The notes under the pieces were generated by a model, which saw only the letters and a list, made by a program, of their open reading frames with translations, did not search any database and was not told where the DNA came from. From positions 744,001 through 808,000 of the forward strand of contig AP021857.1 of assembly GCA_017347485.1 (NCBI GenBank): a DNA stretch of 64,000 nucleotides, given 5' to 3'. The stretch is from Candidatus Desulfobacillus denitrificans (lineage in GTDB: Bacteria > Pseudomonadota > Gammaproteobacteria > Burkholderiales > Rhodocyclaceae). Position 1 is the stretch's first letter; every line of letters begins with the position of its first letter. Positions 1 through 8,086 of the stretch are shown piece by piece. Made by a program: the position numbers and the translations under genes.

Positions 1-1
1 G

Positions 2-967
2 GACTTCGCCAGCAAGGTCAACAACATGTCCGGCGGCCGCCTCAAGATCGAAGTGCTGCCGGCCGGCGCCGTGGTGAAGGCCTTCGACCTGCTCGACGCC
101 GTCGCCAAGGGCACGCTCGACGGCGGCCATGGCGTGGTGGCCTACTGGTACGGCAAGAACTCCGCCGTGGCGCTGTGGGGCTCCGGGCCGGCCTGGGGCA
201 TGGACCCGAACATGGTGCTGGCCTGGCACTACTACGGCGGCGGCAAGGAATTGCTCGACGAGATCTACAAGGGCCTCAACCTCGACGTGCAGTCCTTCCT
301 CTACGGCCCGATGCCGACCCAGCCCTTCGGCTGGTTCAAGAAGCCGGTGACCAAGGCGGCCGACCTGAAGGGCATGAAGTTCCGCACCGTCGGCCTCGCC
401 GTCGACATGTACAAGGACATGGGCTGCGCCGTGAACCCGCTGCCCGGCGCGGAAATCGTGCCGGCCCTCGATCGCGGCCTGATCGACGCGGCGGAGTTCA
501 ACAACGCCAGCTCCGACCGCCTGCTCGGTTTCCCCGACGTCGCCAAGAACTGCATGCTGCAGAGCTTCCACCAGTGCTCCGAGCAGTTCGAGATCCTCTT
601 CAACAAGAAGAAGTACGACGCCCTGCCGGCCGACCTGAAGAACATCATCAACTACGCCGTCGAGGCCGCCTCGGCCGACATGTCGTGGAAGGCGATCGAC
701 CGCTACTCGAAGGATTACATCGAGATGCAGGAGAAGCAGGGCGTCAAGTTCTGGAAGACACCCGACGCCATCCTGCGCGCCCAGCTCGAGGCCTGGGACA
801 AGATCATGGCGGCGAAGGGCGCCGAGAACCCGGCCTTCAAGAAGGTGAACGACTCGATGCGCGCCTTCGCCCAGCGCTCCTGCCGCTGGCAGAACGACAC
901 CCTGGTCGACTACAAGATGGCCTACAACCACTTCTTCGCCAAGAAAGCCCCCGCCAAGAAGGGCTGA
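2..967 (+). CDS. dctP: TRAP transporter substrate-binding protein DctP (5' end outside window)
   Basis: This is the periplasmic solute-binding subunit of a tripartite ATP-independent transporter. The frame is open from base 2, so the signal peptide and N-terminal lobe start lie upstream. Visible family features are the early segment SGGRLKIEVLPAGAVV, the region WGSGPAWGMDPN and the mid-protein QPFGWFKKPV followed by DLKGMKFRTVGLAVDMYKDMG, a combination I associate with the TakP-like subgroup that binds 2-oxo acids. The substrate is inferred only. It is followed by a hairpin and then DctQ and DctM, a complete TRAP set. The C-terminus is lysine-rich (KKAPAKKG). Confidence 0.9.
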   Translation, partial: DFASKVNNMSGGRLKIEVLPAGAVVKAFDLLDAVAKGTLDGGHGVVAYWYGKNSAVALWGSGPAWGMDPNMVLAWHYYGGGKELLDEIYKGLNLDVQSFLYGPMPTQPFGWFKKPVTKAADLKGMKFRTVGLAVDMYKDMGCAVNPLPGAEIVPALDRGLIDAAEFNNASSDRLLGFPDVAKNCMLQSFHQCSEQFEILFNKKKYDALPADLKNIINYAVEAASADMSWKAIDRYSKDYIEMQEKQGVKFWKTPDAILRAQLEAWDKIMAAKGAENPAFKKVNDSMRAFAQRSCRWQNDTLVDYKMAYNHFFAKKAPAKKG

Positions 968-982
968 AATCCTGCCCCTGCG

Positions 983-1006
983 CCCGCCCGGCCCTCGCCG
1001 GGCGGG
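983..1006 (+). promoter_or_regulatory. Intercistronic stem-loop between dctP and dctQ
   Basis: A 10-bp perfect stem (CCCGCCCGGC, loop CCTC, GCCGGGCGGG) with no T-tract. Such hairpins between the binding-protein gene and the permease genes commonly stabilise the upstream message so that DctP is made in excess. That role is inferred. Confidence 0.6.
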
Positions 1007-1025
1007 ATTCCCTCAGGAAAAACCC

Positions 1026-1652
1026 ATGCGGAAGCTGCTGCTCCTCGTCGACAAGGCGAGCACCCTGGTCGGCCATGTCACCGGCTGGACCATTCTCGTC
1101 CTCACGCTGATGATTTCCTGGGAGGTTTTCTCCCGCTACGCGCTCAACCGGCCGCACGGCTGGATGCTCGACGCCCAGATCATGCTCTACGGCTTCATGT
1201 TCATGATGGCCGGCGCCTACACCCTGGCCAAGGGCGGCCATGTGCGCGGGGACATCCTCTACGGCTTCTTCAAGCCGCGCACCCAGGCGTCGATCGACCT
1301 CGTGCTCTACATCGTCTTCTTCCTGCCCGGCATCTTCGCCATGACCTACGCCGGCTGGACCTTCGCCAACGAGTCGCTGGCGATCCGCGAGACCACCTTC
1401 AACCCGGAGCCGCTGCCGCTGTATCCGCTCAAGTTCGTCATCCCCGTCGCCGGCGCCATCCTCATGCTGCAGGGCCTGGTCGAGATCGCCCGCTGCGCCA
1501 TTTGCCTGCGCGAGGGCGTCTGGCCCTCGCGCGAGGAGGACGTCGAGGAGGTCGACGTCGACAAGCTGAAGGAGATGGTGCACGTCAGGGACGAGGACCT
1601 TGCCGACCTCGACGAGTACGTCATCCGGCAGGAAGAGGAAGGGCGGAAATGA
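1026..1652 (+). CDS. dctQ: TRAP transporter small permease DctQ
   Basis: This 208-residue membrane protein has four predicted hydrophobic segments at about residues 15-35, 50-68, 92-115 and 138-160, as expected for DctQ. Family-typical stretches are ISWEVFSRYALN near residue 35 and AGAYTLAKGGHVRGDI near residue 63. It partners DctM in the inner membrane. The C-terminal 45 residues are unusually acidic (EEDVEEVDVDKLKE, then EEEG) and extend beyond the usual end of the domain. The stop overlaps the DctM start in an ATGA junction, indicating translational coupling. Confidence 0.9.
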   Translation: MRKLLLLVDKASTLVGHVTGWTILVLTLMISWEVFSRYALNRPHGWMLDAQIMLYGFMFMMAGAYTLAKGGHVRGDILYGFFKPRTQASIDLVLYIVFFLPGIFAMTYAGWTFANESLAIRETTFNPEPLPLYPLKFVIPVAGAILMLQGLVEIARCAICLREGVWPSREEDVEEVDVDKLKEMVHVRDEDLADLDEYVIRQEEEGRK

Positions 1653-3610
1653 GAATCGAGCTGCGCTTCGGCTTCGGCCTGATGGCCGCCATCCTCCTGC
1701 CGACCCTCCTGTTCATGCCGTGGGGCGACATGAGCAACGGCCACCTCGGCCTGCTCATGCTCTCGCTGGTGGTGGCGGCGATCATGATGGGCTTTCCCAC
1801 CGCCTTCACCCTGATGGGCATGGGCGTGCTCTTCGCCTGGTTCGCCTACCGCCACGCCAATCCCCAGCTCGCCCTGCAGCAGACGCTGGACCTGATGGTG
1901 CAGCGCACCTATGCCGTCATGAGCAACGACGTGCTGATCGCCATCCCGCTGTTCGTCTTCATGGGCTATCTGGTCGAGCGCGCCAACCTGATCGAGAAGC
2001 TGTTCAAGAGCATCCATCTCGCCATGGCGCGCATTCCCGGCTCGCTCGCCGTCGCCACGCTCATCACCTGCGCCGTTTTCGCCACCGCCACCGGCATCGT
2101 CGGCGCGGTGGTGACGCTGATGGGCCTGCTCGCCTTTCCGGCCATGCTGCGCCAGGGCTATGACATCAAGCTGTCGGCCGGCGCCATCACCGCCGGCGGC
2201 TGCCTCGGCATCCTCATTCCGCCCTCGGTGCTGCTCATCGTCTATGGCGCCACCGCCGGCGTTTCGGTGGTGCAGCTCTACGCCGGCGCGTTCTTCCCAG
2301 GCATCATGCTGGCCGGCCTCTACATCGGCTACGTCATCCTGGTGGCCAAGCTGAAGCCGCACATGGCGCCGCCGCTCTCCGCCGAGGAGCGCATCGTGAC
2401 GCTGCCGGCCGGCAGCCAGGCGGTGGCGGCCACCCACGGCCGCAAGGCCCTGCCGGCCCTGCTCGGCGCGCTGAAAGGCCGCACCAACGCCGCGGTTCCG
2501 GCTTCCTTCCTGCTGCGCCAGCTGGCCATCGTCCTGCTGCCGGCGATCTTCTGGTTCGGCAGCATGGGATTGGTATACAAAGTCGTCACCGCGCCGCCGG
2601 AACAGCTCGACGTCAGCGGTCTGCAGGAAATGGGCAGCGGCGCCGCCGTCGCGGCGGAGGAGGGGGGCGAGGAAGGGCGCGCCGAGGCCATCGGCGAACC
2701 GCCCGCCGAGGAGGAGGACGCCGAGGACGCCGAGGGCGCCAAGGGACCTCCTGCCGACGCCGTCAAGGAGCCGCCGTCGGATTCTTCCCCTCTCCCGCAA
2801 GCGGGCGAGGGGAGCGATCAGCGCGCCGCAGGCGCGGAAGCTCCGCTGGAGGCGCAGCCGGCGCCGGAGAGCTTCTGGATCGTGCTTGGCGTCGGCACCG
2901 CCGCCGTGCTGTTCTTCTACTGGATCTTCGATTTCGCCCGGCTGGAAATCTTCAAGATGCTGCTGGGCTCGTTTTTCCCGTTGGCCCTGCTCATCCTCGC
3001 CGTGCTCGGCTCGATCGTCTTCGGTCTGGCCACGCCGACCGAAGCGGCGGCGGTCGGATCGCTCGGCGGCATCCTGCTGGCCGCGGCCTACGGCCGCCTC
3101 AACATGGACGTCATGAAGGAATCGGTGTTCCTCACGGCGAAGACCTCGGCCATGGTGTGCTGGCTGTTCGTCGGCTCCTCCATCTTCTCCGCCGCCTTTG
3201 CCCTGCTCGGCGGGCAGGCGATCGTCGAGAAATGGGTGCTCTCGCTCGACATGACGCCGGTGCAGTTCATGATCCTCGCCCAGTGCATCATCTTCATCCT
3301 CGGCTGGCCGCTGGAGTGGACCGAGATCATCGTCATCTTCATGCCGATCTTTATCCCGCTGCTGCCGCACTTCCACATCGACCCGCTGTTTTTCGGCCTG
3401 CTGGTGGCACTCAACCTGCAGACGGCCTTCCTCAGCCCGCCGGTGGCGATGGCGGCCTTCTACCTGAAGGGCGTCGCGCCGCCGCACGTCACGCTCAACC
3501 AGATCTTCCTCGGCATGATGCCTTTCATGGGCATCCAGATCATCGCCCTGGCGCTGCTCTACATCTTCCCCGACATCGGCCTGTGGCTGCCGCGGATCCT
3601 GTACCAGTGA
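1649..3610 (+). CDS. dctM: TRAP transporter large permease DctM with acidic insertion
   Basis: The large ion-coupled permease subunit, 653 residues against about 430 for a compact DctM. The N-terminal half has the family regions NDVLIAIPLFVFMGYLVERA and GGCLGILIPPSVLLIVYG; the C-terminal half has FGLATPTEAAAVG and FLSPPVAMAAFYLKG. Between them, around residues 325-410, sits a low-complexity acidic segment (AEEGGEEG, EEEDAEDAEGAKG) that includes the translated REP palindrome SSPLPQAGEG. Some TRAP large subunits carry a longer central loop, so the loop itself may be normal and only its content derived from repeats. The start is fixed by the ATGA overlap with dctQ. Confidence 0.9.
   Translation: MRIELRFGFGLMAAILLPTLLFMPWGDMSNGHLGLLMLSLVVAAIMMGFPTAFTLMGMGVLFAWFAYRHANPQLALQQTLDLMVQRTYAVMSNDVLIAIPLFVFMGYLVERANLIEKLFKSIHLAMARIPGSLAVATLITCAVFATATGIVGAVVTLMGLLAFPAMLRQGYDIKLSAGAITAGGCLGILIPPSVLLIVYGATAGVSVVQLYAGAFFPGIMLAGLYIGYVILVAKLKPHMAPPLSAEERIVTLPAGSQAVAATHGRKALPALLGALKGRTNAAVPASFLLRQLAIVLLPAIFWFGSMGLVYKVVTAPPEQLDVSGLQEMGSGAAVAAEEGGEEGRAEAIGEPPAEEEDAEDAEGAKGPPADAVKEPPSDSSPLPQAGEGSDQRAAGAEAPLEAQPAPESFWIVLGVGTAAVLFFYWIFDFARLEIFKMLLGSFFPLALLILAVLGSIVFGLATPTEAAAVGSLGGILLAAAYGRLNMDVMKESVFLTAKTSAMVCWLFVGSSIFSAAFALLGGQAIVEKWVLSLDMTPVQFMILAQCIIFILGWPLEWTEIIVIFMPIFIPLLPHFHIDPLFFGLLVALNLQTAFLSPPVAMAAFYLKGVAPPHVTLNQIFLGMMPFMGIQIIALALLYIFPDIGLWLPRILYQ
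2787..2812 (+). repeat. REP-like palindrome inside dctM
   Basis: CCCCTCTCCCGC, AA, GCGGGCGAGGGG: an imperfect 12-bp inverted repeat of the CCCTCTCCC family also found at about 21299-21388 and 24650-24691. Here it is translated in frame as part of SSPLPQAGEG. Confidence 0.75.
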
Positions 3611-3673
3611 TGGCCTGAGCGGATAAACTCCTTGAGGCGGCGCGGACAAGCCCGGCCGCCCACCGTTTGCCCG

Positions 3674-3696
3674 GCCGTCCCGCGGCGACCGACTTT
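3674..3696 (+). repeat. 23-bp bipartite repeat, copy 1 (GACC variant)
   Basis: GCCGT, eight bases (CCCGCGGC), then GACCGACTTT: one mismatch to the ten-base core. It ends two bases before the start codon at 3699, so it occupies the ribosome-binding region of that gene. Confidence 0.75.
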
Positions 3697-3698
3697 TC

Positions 3699-4952
3699 AT
3701 GCTGAAAGCGATCTTCCTCCTCTTCGCCCTCGTTGCCGCCGCGCCGGCGGCCGAGTCGCCCGCGCTGACCATCCACTACTTCCGCGCCGACGGCTGCCCG
3801 CACTGCGAGGACGCCGGCGCCTTCTTCGCGCGGCTCGCCGCCGAAGAGCCGCGCATCGTTGTGCGCGACTACGAGGTCAGCCGCGATCCGGATAACCGCG
3901 CGCTGTTCCAGGCCGCGCTCGCCGCCCTCGGCGTGGCGGAGGGCGGCGTGCCCTTCATCCTCGTCGGCGACTGGGCGACGCTCGGCTACCACACCGACGC
4001 CACCACCGGCGCCGAGGTCCGCCGCCAGGTGGCGCGCTGCCTGGCCGCCGATTGTCCCGACGCGCTGGCAGCCATCCGCGCCGGCCGCGCGCCGGCCGTG
4101 CAGTCGCCGCGCGAGGCCGGCGCCGGCGTGCTGCGCCTGCCCTTCCTCGGCGAGCTCGACGCCGCCACGCTCTCGCTGCCGCTGCTGACGCTGGCGGTGG
4201 CCGGGCTCGACGCCTTCAACCCCTGCGCCTTCTTCGTGCTGCTGTTCCTGCTCTCGATGATGGCGCACCAGAAGAGCCGCGCGCGCATGCTCGCCGTCGG
4301 CGGCATCTTCGTCCTCTTCTCCGGCCTCATGTACTTCGCCTTCATGGCGGCCTGGCTCAACCTGTTCCAGCTGCTCGGCCAGCTCGCCTGGGTGACGCTG
4401 GCGGCGGGGCTGCTCGCCGTCCTCGTCGGCGCGGTGAACATCAAGGATTTCTTCCTGTTCGGGCGCGGCGTCAGCCTCTCCATCCCCGAGTCGAGAAAGC
4501 CCGACATCTTCCGCCGCGCGCGCGCCGTGCTTGCCGCAGACAACTTGCCGACGATGCTGGCCGCCACGGTGTTCCTCGCCGTCGCCGCCAACTTCTACGA
4601 GCTGCTGTGCACCGCCGGCTTCCCGATGGTCTACACGCGCATCCTTACCCTGGGCGAGCCCTCGCCCGGGGTGCGCTACCTCTACCTCCTCCTCTACAAT
4701 CTGGTGTACGTGCTGCCGCTGGCGGCCATCGTCGCCGCCTTCGTGCGCACGCTCGGCGCGCGCAAGCTCGGCGAGCGCGAGGGGCGGCTGCTGAAGCTGC
4801 TGTCCGGCACGATGATGCTGGAGCTGGGCGTGCTGCTGCTCTTCGCGCCGGAATGGGTCAGCCGCCTCGGCGTCGCCTTCGCCCTGCTGGCCGTGGCGGT
4901 CGGCGTCACCTGGATCGCCGCGCGGCTGACGCGGCCGGGCGCGACAGCCTGA
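3699..4952 (+). CDS. Glutaredoxin-like domain fused to DsbD/CcdA-like membrane protein
   Basis: A 417-residue protein with a signal peptide (residues 1-18) followed by a thioredoxin-fold domain carrying CPHC at residues 33-36, then a polytopic domain from about residue 160. The membrane part has the motif FNPCAFFVLLFLLS and later NFYELLCTAGFPMVY; paired cysteines after proline or within membrane helices are the pattern of DsbD-beta/CcdA electron carriers. It probably moves reducing equivalents across the membrane to an extracytoplasmic thiol target. The adjacent cytochrome c-d1 gene and the thioredoxin at 17860 are possible clients. No classical Shine-Dalgarno is visible because repeat copy 1 sits directly upstream. 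Confidence 0.75.
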   Translation: MLKAIFLLFALVAAAPAAESPALTIHYFRADGCPHCEDAGAFFARLAAEEPRIVVRDYEVSRDPDNRALFQAALAALGVAEGGVPFILVGDWATLGYHTDATTGAEVRRQVARCLAADCPDALAAIRAGRAPAVQSPREAGAGVLRLPFLGELDAATLSLPLLTLAVAGLDAFNPCAFFVLLFLLSMMAHQKSRARMLAVGGIFVLFSGLMYFAFMAAWLNLFQLLGQLAWVTLAAGLLAVLVGAVNIKDFFLFGRGVSLSIPESRKPDIFRRARAVLAADNLPTMLAATVFLAVAANFYELLCTAGFPMVYTRILTLGEPSPGVRYLYLLLYNLVYVLPLAAIVAAFVRTLGARKLGEREGRLLKLLSGTMMLELGVLLLFAPEWVSRLGVAFALLAVAVGVTWIAARLTRPGATA

Positions 4953-5023
4953 GCAGGCGGGTTGCCGGCCGGGGCGGGGAACCGGCTTGCGCAACGGTCA
5001 CACGGATACGGGAGGACAAGCGG

Positions 5024-6637
5024 ATGAACAAGCCTATCCATGGCGCGAAACGGATCGCGGCGGCCATTCTCTGGACGGCAACGCTGGCCGGCATGGCGGC
5101 CGCCGCCCGGGCGGAGAATTTCGAGGAGGCCGAACGGGTGTTTGCCGAGCACTGCGCGGTCTGCCACGGCGCCGATCGCGGCGGCTACATCGGCCCGGCG
5201 CTGAACCGCGACGAGACGAAGCTGAGCCGGGCGGAGGTGAACGCCAAGATCCAGATGGGCACCTCGAACACCCTGATGCCGCAGCATCCGGTCTGGCCGA
5301 GGCGGCTCTCGGCGAAGCAGCGCGACGGACTCGCCGCGCTGATCACCGAGCAGCCGAAGCGCACGCTGGAATGGGGGCTCGAGGACATTCGCAAATCGCT
5401 CGCCGTCCTCGTCGACGAGGCGAAGCTGCCGCCCAGGCCGACCTATGCCATCGCCGGCATCGACGACCTGATGGCCGTCATGGGGCGCGGCCACTACGCC
5501 GCCGGCAAGGACGCCAAGGTGGTGTTTTTCGACGGCCGCACGCACAAGAAGGTCGGCGAGGTGCCGACCGGCTACGCGCCGCACCTGATGGATTTCCATC
5601 CGAAGGAAGCGCGCTGGGCCTATGTGCGCGACGACCTCGGCTGGATTCACAAGATCGACCTGTATTCGATGAAGACGGTGCGCAAGGTGCGTGCCGGGCT
5701 GAACGGCACCTCGCTGGCGCTCTCCCGCGACGGCCGCCATCTCGCCGCCGGCTCCTACGTGCCGCACACGGCGGTGATCTTCGATGCCGCCACGCTGGAA
5801 CCGCTCAAGCTGATCGTCCTGCGCGGCGCCGATCCGAACGGCAGGATGGTCGAGTCCGATTCGGGCATGATCACCGGCACGCCCTTCGCCGACATCTTCG
5901 CCATCGCCCTCGAGCAGTCGGGCCAGGTGTGGATCGTGGATCTCGACAAGCCGGACATGCCGATCACCGCCATCCCGGGCGTCGGCCGCCATTTGCACGA
6001 CGCCTTCCTCTCGCCCGACGGCCGCCGCCTGGTGGTCTCTTCCTACGACGACCACACCAACACCGTCATCGACCTCGCCGGGAGGCGCATCGTCGCCAGG
6101 ATCCCTTCCGGCTGCAAGCCGCACCTCGGCTCCGGCGCCGTCGTCGAGGCGCAGGGCCGCCTGCTCGGCATCGGCACCAACATCGGCGAGGAGAACTGCA
6201 AGTCGTTCGAGGTCACCGTCTTCGACATGAACAGCCACGAGGTCGTCAAGCGCATCGCCGTCGCCGGCCCGACCGAATCGCCGGCGGCGCATCCGAAGTC
6301 GCGCTACATCGTCGTCGACATCGTCGGCGCCGGCCCGAAGGCCAACCAGATCCAGTTCATCGACAAGGAACGACTGGAAGTGGTGAAGACCATGACCATC
6401 GCCGGCACCATGGGCCACTCGCACTTTCCCGAGTACACCGCGCGCGGCGACTTCCTCTACGTCAGCGCCCGCGCCGGCGGCGACCGCACCGCCGGCTTCG
6501 AGCGGGGCGCGCTCGTCGTCATCGACACCGCCACGCTCTCCGTCGTCAAGCGCATCCCGATGGAGGTGCCCGCCGGCGTTTTCTCGCGCGTGCGCGCGCG
6601 GGCGGTGGTGGTGGGCATGCAGCCGGACGTGCGCTAG
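5024..6637 (+). CDS. Cytochrome c-d1 family protein (NirS/NirN-like)
   Basis: A 537-residue exported protein: signal peptide ending near ARAEN (about residue 28), an N-terminal cytochrome c domain with CAVCHG at about residues 44-49, and a C-terminal eight-bladed propeller of the cytochrome d1 heme type starting near residue 145 (VVFFDGRTHKKVGEVPTGYAPH, GVGRHLHDAFLSPDGRR, GTMGHSHFPEY). This layout matches nitrite reductase NirS and its relative NirN. No nir maturation genes are adjacent, so the redox substrate cannot be named and d1-heme binding is inferred. The start follows a good GGAGG at 5011-5015. Confidence 0.75.
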   Translation: MNKPIHGAKRIAAAILWTATLAGMAAAARAENFEEAERVFAEHCAVCHGADRGGYIGPALNRDETKLSRAEVNAKIQMGTSNTLMPQHPVWPRRLSAKQRDGLAALITEQPKRTLEWGLEDIRKSLAVLVDEAKLPPRPTYAIAGIDDLMAVMGRGHYAAGKDAKVVFFDGRTHKKVGEVPTGYAPHLMDFHPKEARWAYVRDDLGWIHKIDLYSMKTVRKVRAGLNGTSLALSRDGRHLAAGSYVPHTAVIFDAATLEPLKLIVLRGADPNGRMVESDSGMITGTPFADIFAIALEQSGQVWIVDLDKPDMPITAIPGVGRHLHDAFLSPDGRRLVVSSYDDHTNTVIDLAGRRIVARIPSGCKPHLGSGAVVEAQGRLLGIGTNIGEENCKSFEVTVFDMNSHEVVKRIAVAGPTESPAAHPKSRYIVVDIVGAGPKANQIQFIDKERLEVVKTMTIAGTMGHSHFPEYTARGDFLYVSARAGGDRTAGFERGALVVIDTATLSVVKRIPMEVPAGVFSRVRARAVVVGMQPDVR

Positions 6638-6641
6638 CTAG

Positions 6642-6932
6642 ATGATGGCCGCTGGGCGACCTGCGCAAGATGGGCCAGTGCCAGGCTACCCCGACCGCCT
6701 CGTCACCAAGCCCGGCCACGAGGCGGAACTGAAGAAGCGCACCCTCACCAACCTCTACAACGCCAAAGCGGACGGAAAAGCCGCCTGGCTCGACAACGCG
6801 CACCGGGCGCTCGATGCCGCCGTCGCCGCCGCCTACGGCTGGGACGACTACACGCCCGCCATGCCCGACGAGGAAATCCTCAGGCGCCTGCTGGCGCTGA
6901 ACCTGGAACGCAAGGCGGCGGAAGGCCAATAA
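6642..6932 (+). pseudogene. C-terminal remnant of a DNA methyltransferase
   Basis: A 96-codon open frame whose last 65 residues look like the end of large class I DNA methyltransferases of the MmeI/YeeA restriction family: ELKKRTLTNLYN, then WLDNAHRALDAAVAAAYGW, then DEEILRRLLALNLER. The catalytic and SAM-binding domains are absent, and the frame begins five bases after the cytochrome d1 stop, so this is a decayed tail and not a working enzyme. Two toxin-antitoxin relics follow. Family assignment rests on remembered C-terminal motifs. Confidence 0.65.
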
Positions 6933-6934
6933 GC

Positions 6935-6957
6935 GCCGTCCTGCGGAGACTGACTTT
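6935..6957 (+). repeat. 23-bp bipartite repeat, copy 2
   Basis: GCCGT, CCTGCGGA, GACTGACTTT: perfect in both conserved halves. It begins two bases after the methyltransferase remnant stop and its final bases overlap the stop codon of the minus-strand higA. Confidence 0.85.
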
Positions 6958-7252
6958 ACGCGGCTTGTTTCTCATGGCGCGCCGGCAAATGGCCGGCCAT
7001 TCGCCGTTCCGCCTGCCACAGGTCGTGGCGCATCTGCATGTCGATCCACAGTTGCGGGCCGTTGCCGAAGAAGGCGCCGAGACGCAGCGCCATTTCCGGC
7101 GACACCGACGACCGCTCGGACAGGATGCCATGCACCATCTGGCGCGACACGCCCAGCGCGCGGGCGAAGGCCGCCACCGACATGTTCAGCGCCGGGAGGC
7201 TGTCCTCGCGCAAAATCCGGCCCGGATGGGTCGGGCAGCGTGTCTTGCTCAT
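6956..7252 (-). CDS. higA: HigA-type antitoxin (XRE helix-turn-helix)
   Basis: A 98-residue HTH protein beginning THPGRILREDSLPALNMSVAAFARALGVSRQMVHGILSERSSVSPEMALRLGAFFGNGPQLWIDMQ in outline, the standard HigA/VapI pattern with the helix-turn-helix at about residues 25-55. Expected to bind and neutralise the HigB RNase encoded just upstream and to repress the pair. Ten bases separate it from higB. The order toxin-antitoxin is typical of higBA. The C-terminal stop is supplied by sequence that overlaps repeat copy 2. Confidence 0.9.
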   Translation of the reverse strand: MSKTRCPTHPGRILREDSLPALNMSVAAFARALGVSRQMVHGILSERSSVSPEMALRLGAFFGNGPQLWIDMQMRHDLWQAERRMAGHLPARHEKQAA

Positions 7253-7262
7253 GGTTCGTTCC

Positions 7263-7559
7263 TCAATGATAGTTTTCCAGATCGACGTCGACGGCGTTCT
7301 CGCCTTCCCAGCCGAAGGTGATGCACCACGGGCCATTGACATGCACGCTATAGCGTCGCGGTGCGCCCTGCAGCGGATGGAAATCAAAGCCCGGCACCCG
7401 CAAGGCCTCCGGTGTCTTGGCTGCGGCGATGGCGTCCAGCCGCCGTATCGCTCGCGCCCATAGATCGGGCCGCACCTTGGCGGATTTGCCCGCGCGCGCC
7501 AGCTCTTCCAGCCCCCTGTGCCTGAAGCTCGCAATCACCAAAGAAGTGTAAAGCCGCAT
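7263..7559 (-). CDS. higB: HigB/RelE-family toxin
   Basis: A 98-residue protein starting MRLYTSLVIASFRHRGLEELARAG and containing GFDFHPLQGAPRRYSVHVNGPWCITFGWEGENAVDVDLENYH, the HigB/killer-protein signature. Expected to be a ribosome-dependent mRNA endonuclease neutralised by HigA downstream. The protein looks intact in length and in its terminal aromatic/acidic motif. A perfect palindrome lies six bases upstream of its start, the likely autoregulatory site. Confidence 0.9.
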   Translation of the reverse strand: MRLYTSLVIASFRHRGLEELARAGKSAKVRPDLWARAIRRLDAIAAAKTPEALRVPGFDFHPLQGAPRRYSVHVNGPWCITFGWEGENAVDVDLENYH

Positions 7560-7564
7560 TTGAC

Positions 7565-7589
7565 AGCCGTCAAGCGTGGCTTGACGGCT
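7565..7589 (-). promoter_or_regulatory. Palindromic operator candidate upstream of higBA
   Basis: AGCCGTCAAG, five-base spacer CGTGG, CTTGACGGCT: a perfect 10-bp inverted repeat directly before the higB start. HigA proteins bind such palindromes. It could also terminate the upstream hicB transcript, but no T-tract follows. Confidence 0.6.
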
Positions 7590-7622
7590 GGTCGGATCAA
7601 GCGGCGGTATTGAGTGCGCCGC

Positions 7623-8012
7623 TTATGCCCGCAGCGCCAGATGGGCGAGATAGCCCGAGCGCGACTCGCCGGCTTCCTTGGCGGCGGCGTCGATCCGGCG
7701 CAGGACGCGGGCGGGTAGGGTGATGTTCACGCGCTCGGCCTTGTCGGAGAGTTGGGCGAGATCGACGGCTACCACGGCCCATACCCAGCCCTTGAACGCC
7801 TTTTTCTTCTGGTGCTCGGCCAGCGGGCGCGGCTCGGGCACGGCGCCGCCGTCGTCGATGACGGTTTCCAGCCACAGCTCGATGGCCTCGCGGGCGTTGT
7901 CCATCGCCTCGTCCAGCGTGTCGCCGGCGGAAAAGCAGCCCGGCAGATCGGGCACGACGACCCCGTAGGCGTGCTTGTCGTCGCCCGGCTCGATTGCGAT
8001 CGGATATTTCAT
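7623..8012 (-). CDS. hicB: Orphan HicB-family antitoxin
   Basis: A 129-residue protein with an N-terminal HicB fold (MKYPIAIEPGDDKHAYGVVVPDLPGCFSAGDTLDEAMDNAREAIELW in outline) and a C-terminal ribbon-helix-helix (RVNITLPARVLRRIDAAAKEAGESRSGYLAHLAL). It should neutralise a HicA mRNA interferase, but no hicA lies on either side; the closest is at 33523 and has its own partner. It is either a solitary regulator or the survivor of a broken pair. The start is the ATG preceded by GGGGCAGGAAG. Confidence 0.85.
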   Translation of the reverse strand: MKYPIAIEPGDDKHAYGVVVPDLPGCFSAGDTLDEAMDNAREAIELWLETVIDDGGAVPEPRPLAEHQKKKAFKGWVWAVVAVDLAQLSDKAERVNITLPARVLRRIDAAAKEAGESRSGYLAHLALRA

Positions 8013-8063
8013 CTTCCTGCCCCTTTCACTTCCGTCCTGCGCTGGCAAGGCTGACAGGTAGGC

Positions 8064-8086
8064 GCCGCCCGGCGGCGACCGACTTT
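8064..8086 (+). repeat. 23-bp bipartite repeat, copy 3 (degenerate)
   Basis: GCCGC, CCGGCGGC, GACCGACTTT: one mismatch in each half. As with copy 2, its end overlaps the stop codon of a minus-strand gene (the ribbon-helix-helix protein). Confidence 0.65.

Noticed and set aside
1346..3772. An 808-codon open frame on the minus strand opposite dctQM, and similar long antisense frames elsewhere
   Set aside because: They are rich in arginine, histidine, glycine and alanine with no family motif, as expected for the opposite strand of GC-rich genes; the plus-strand genes have clear homology.
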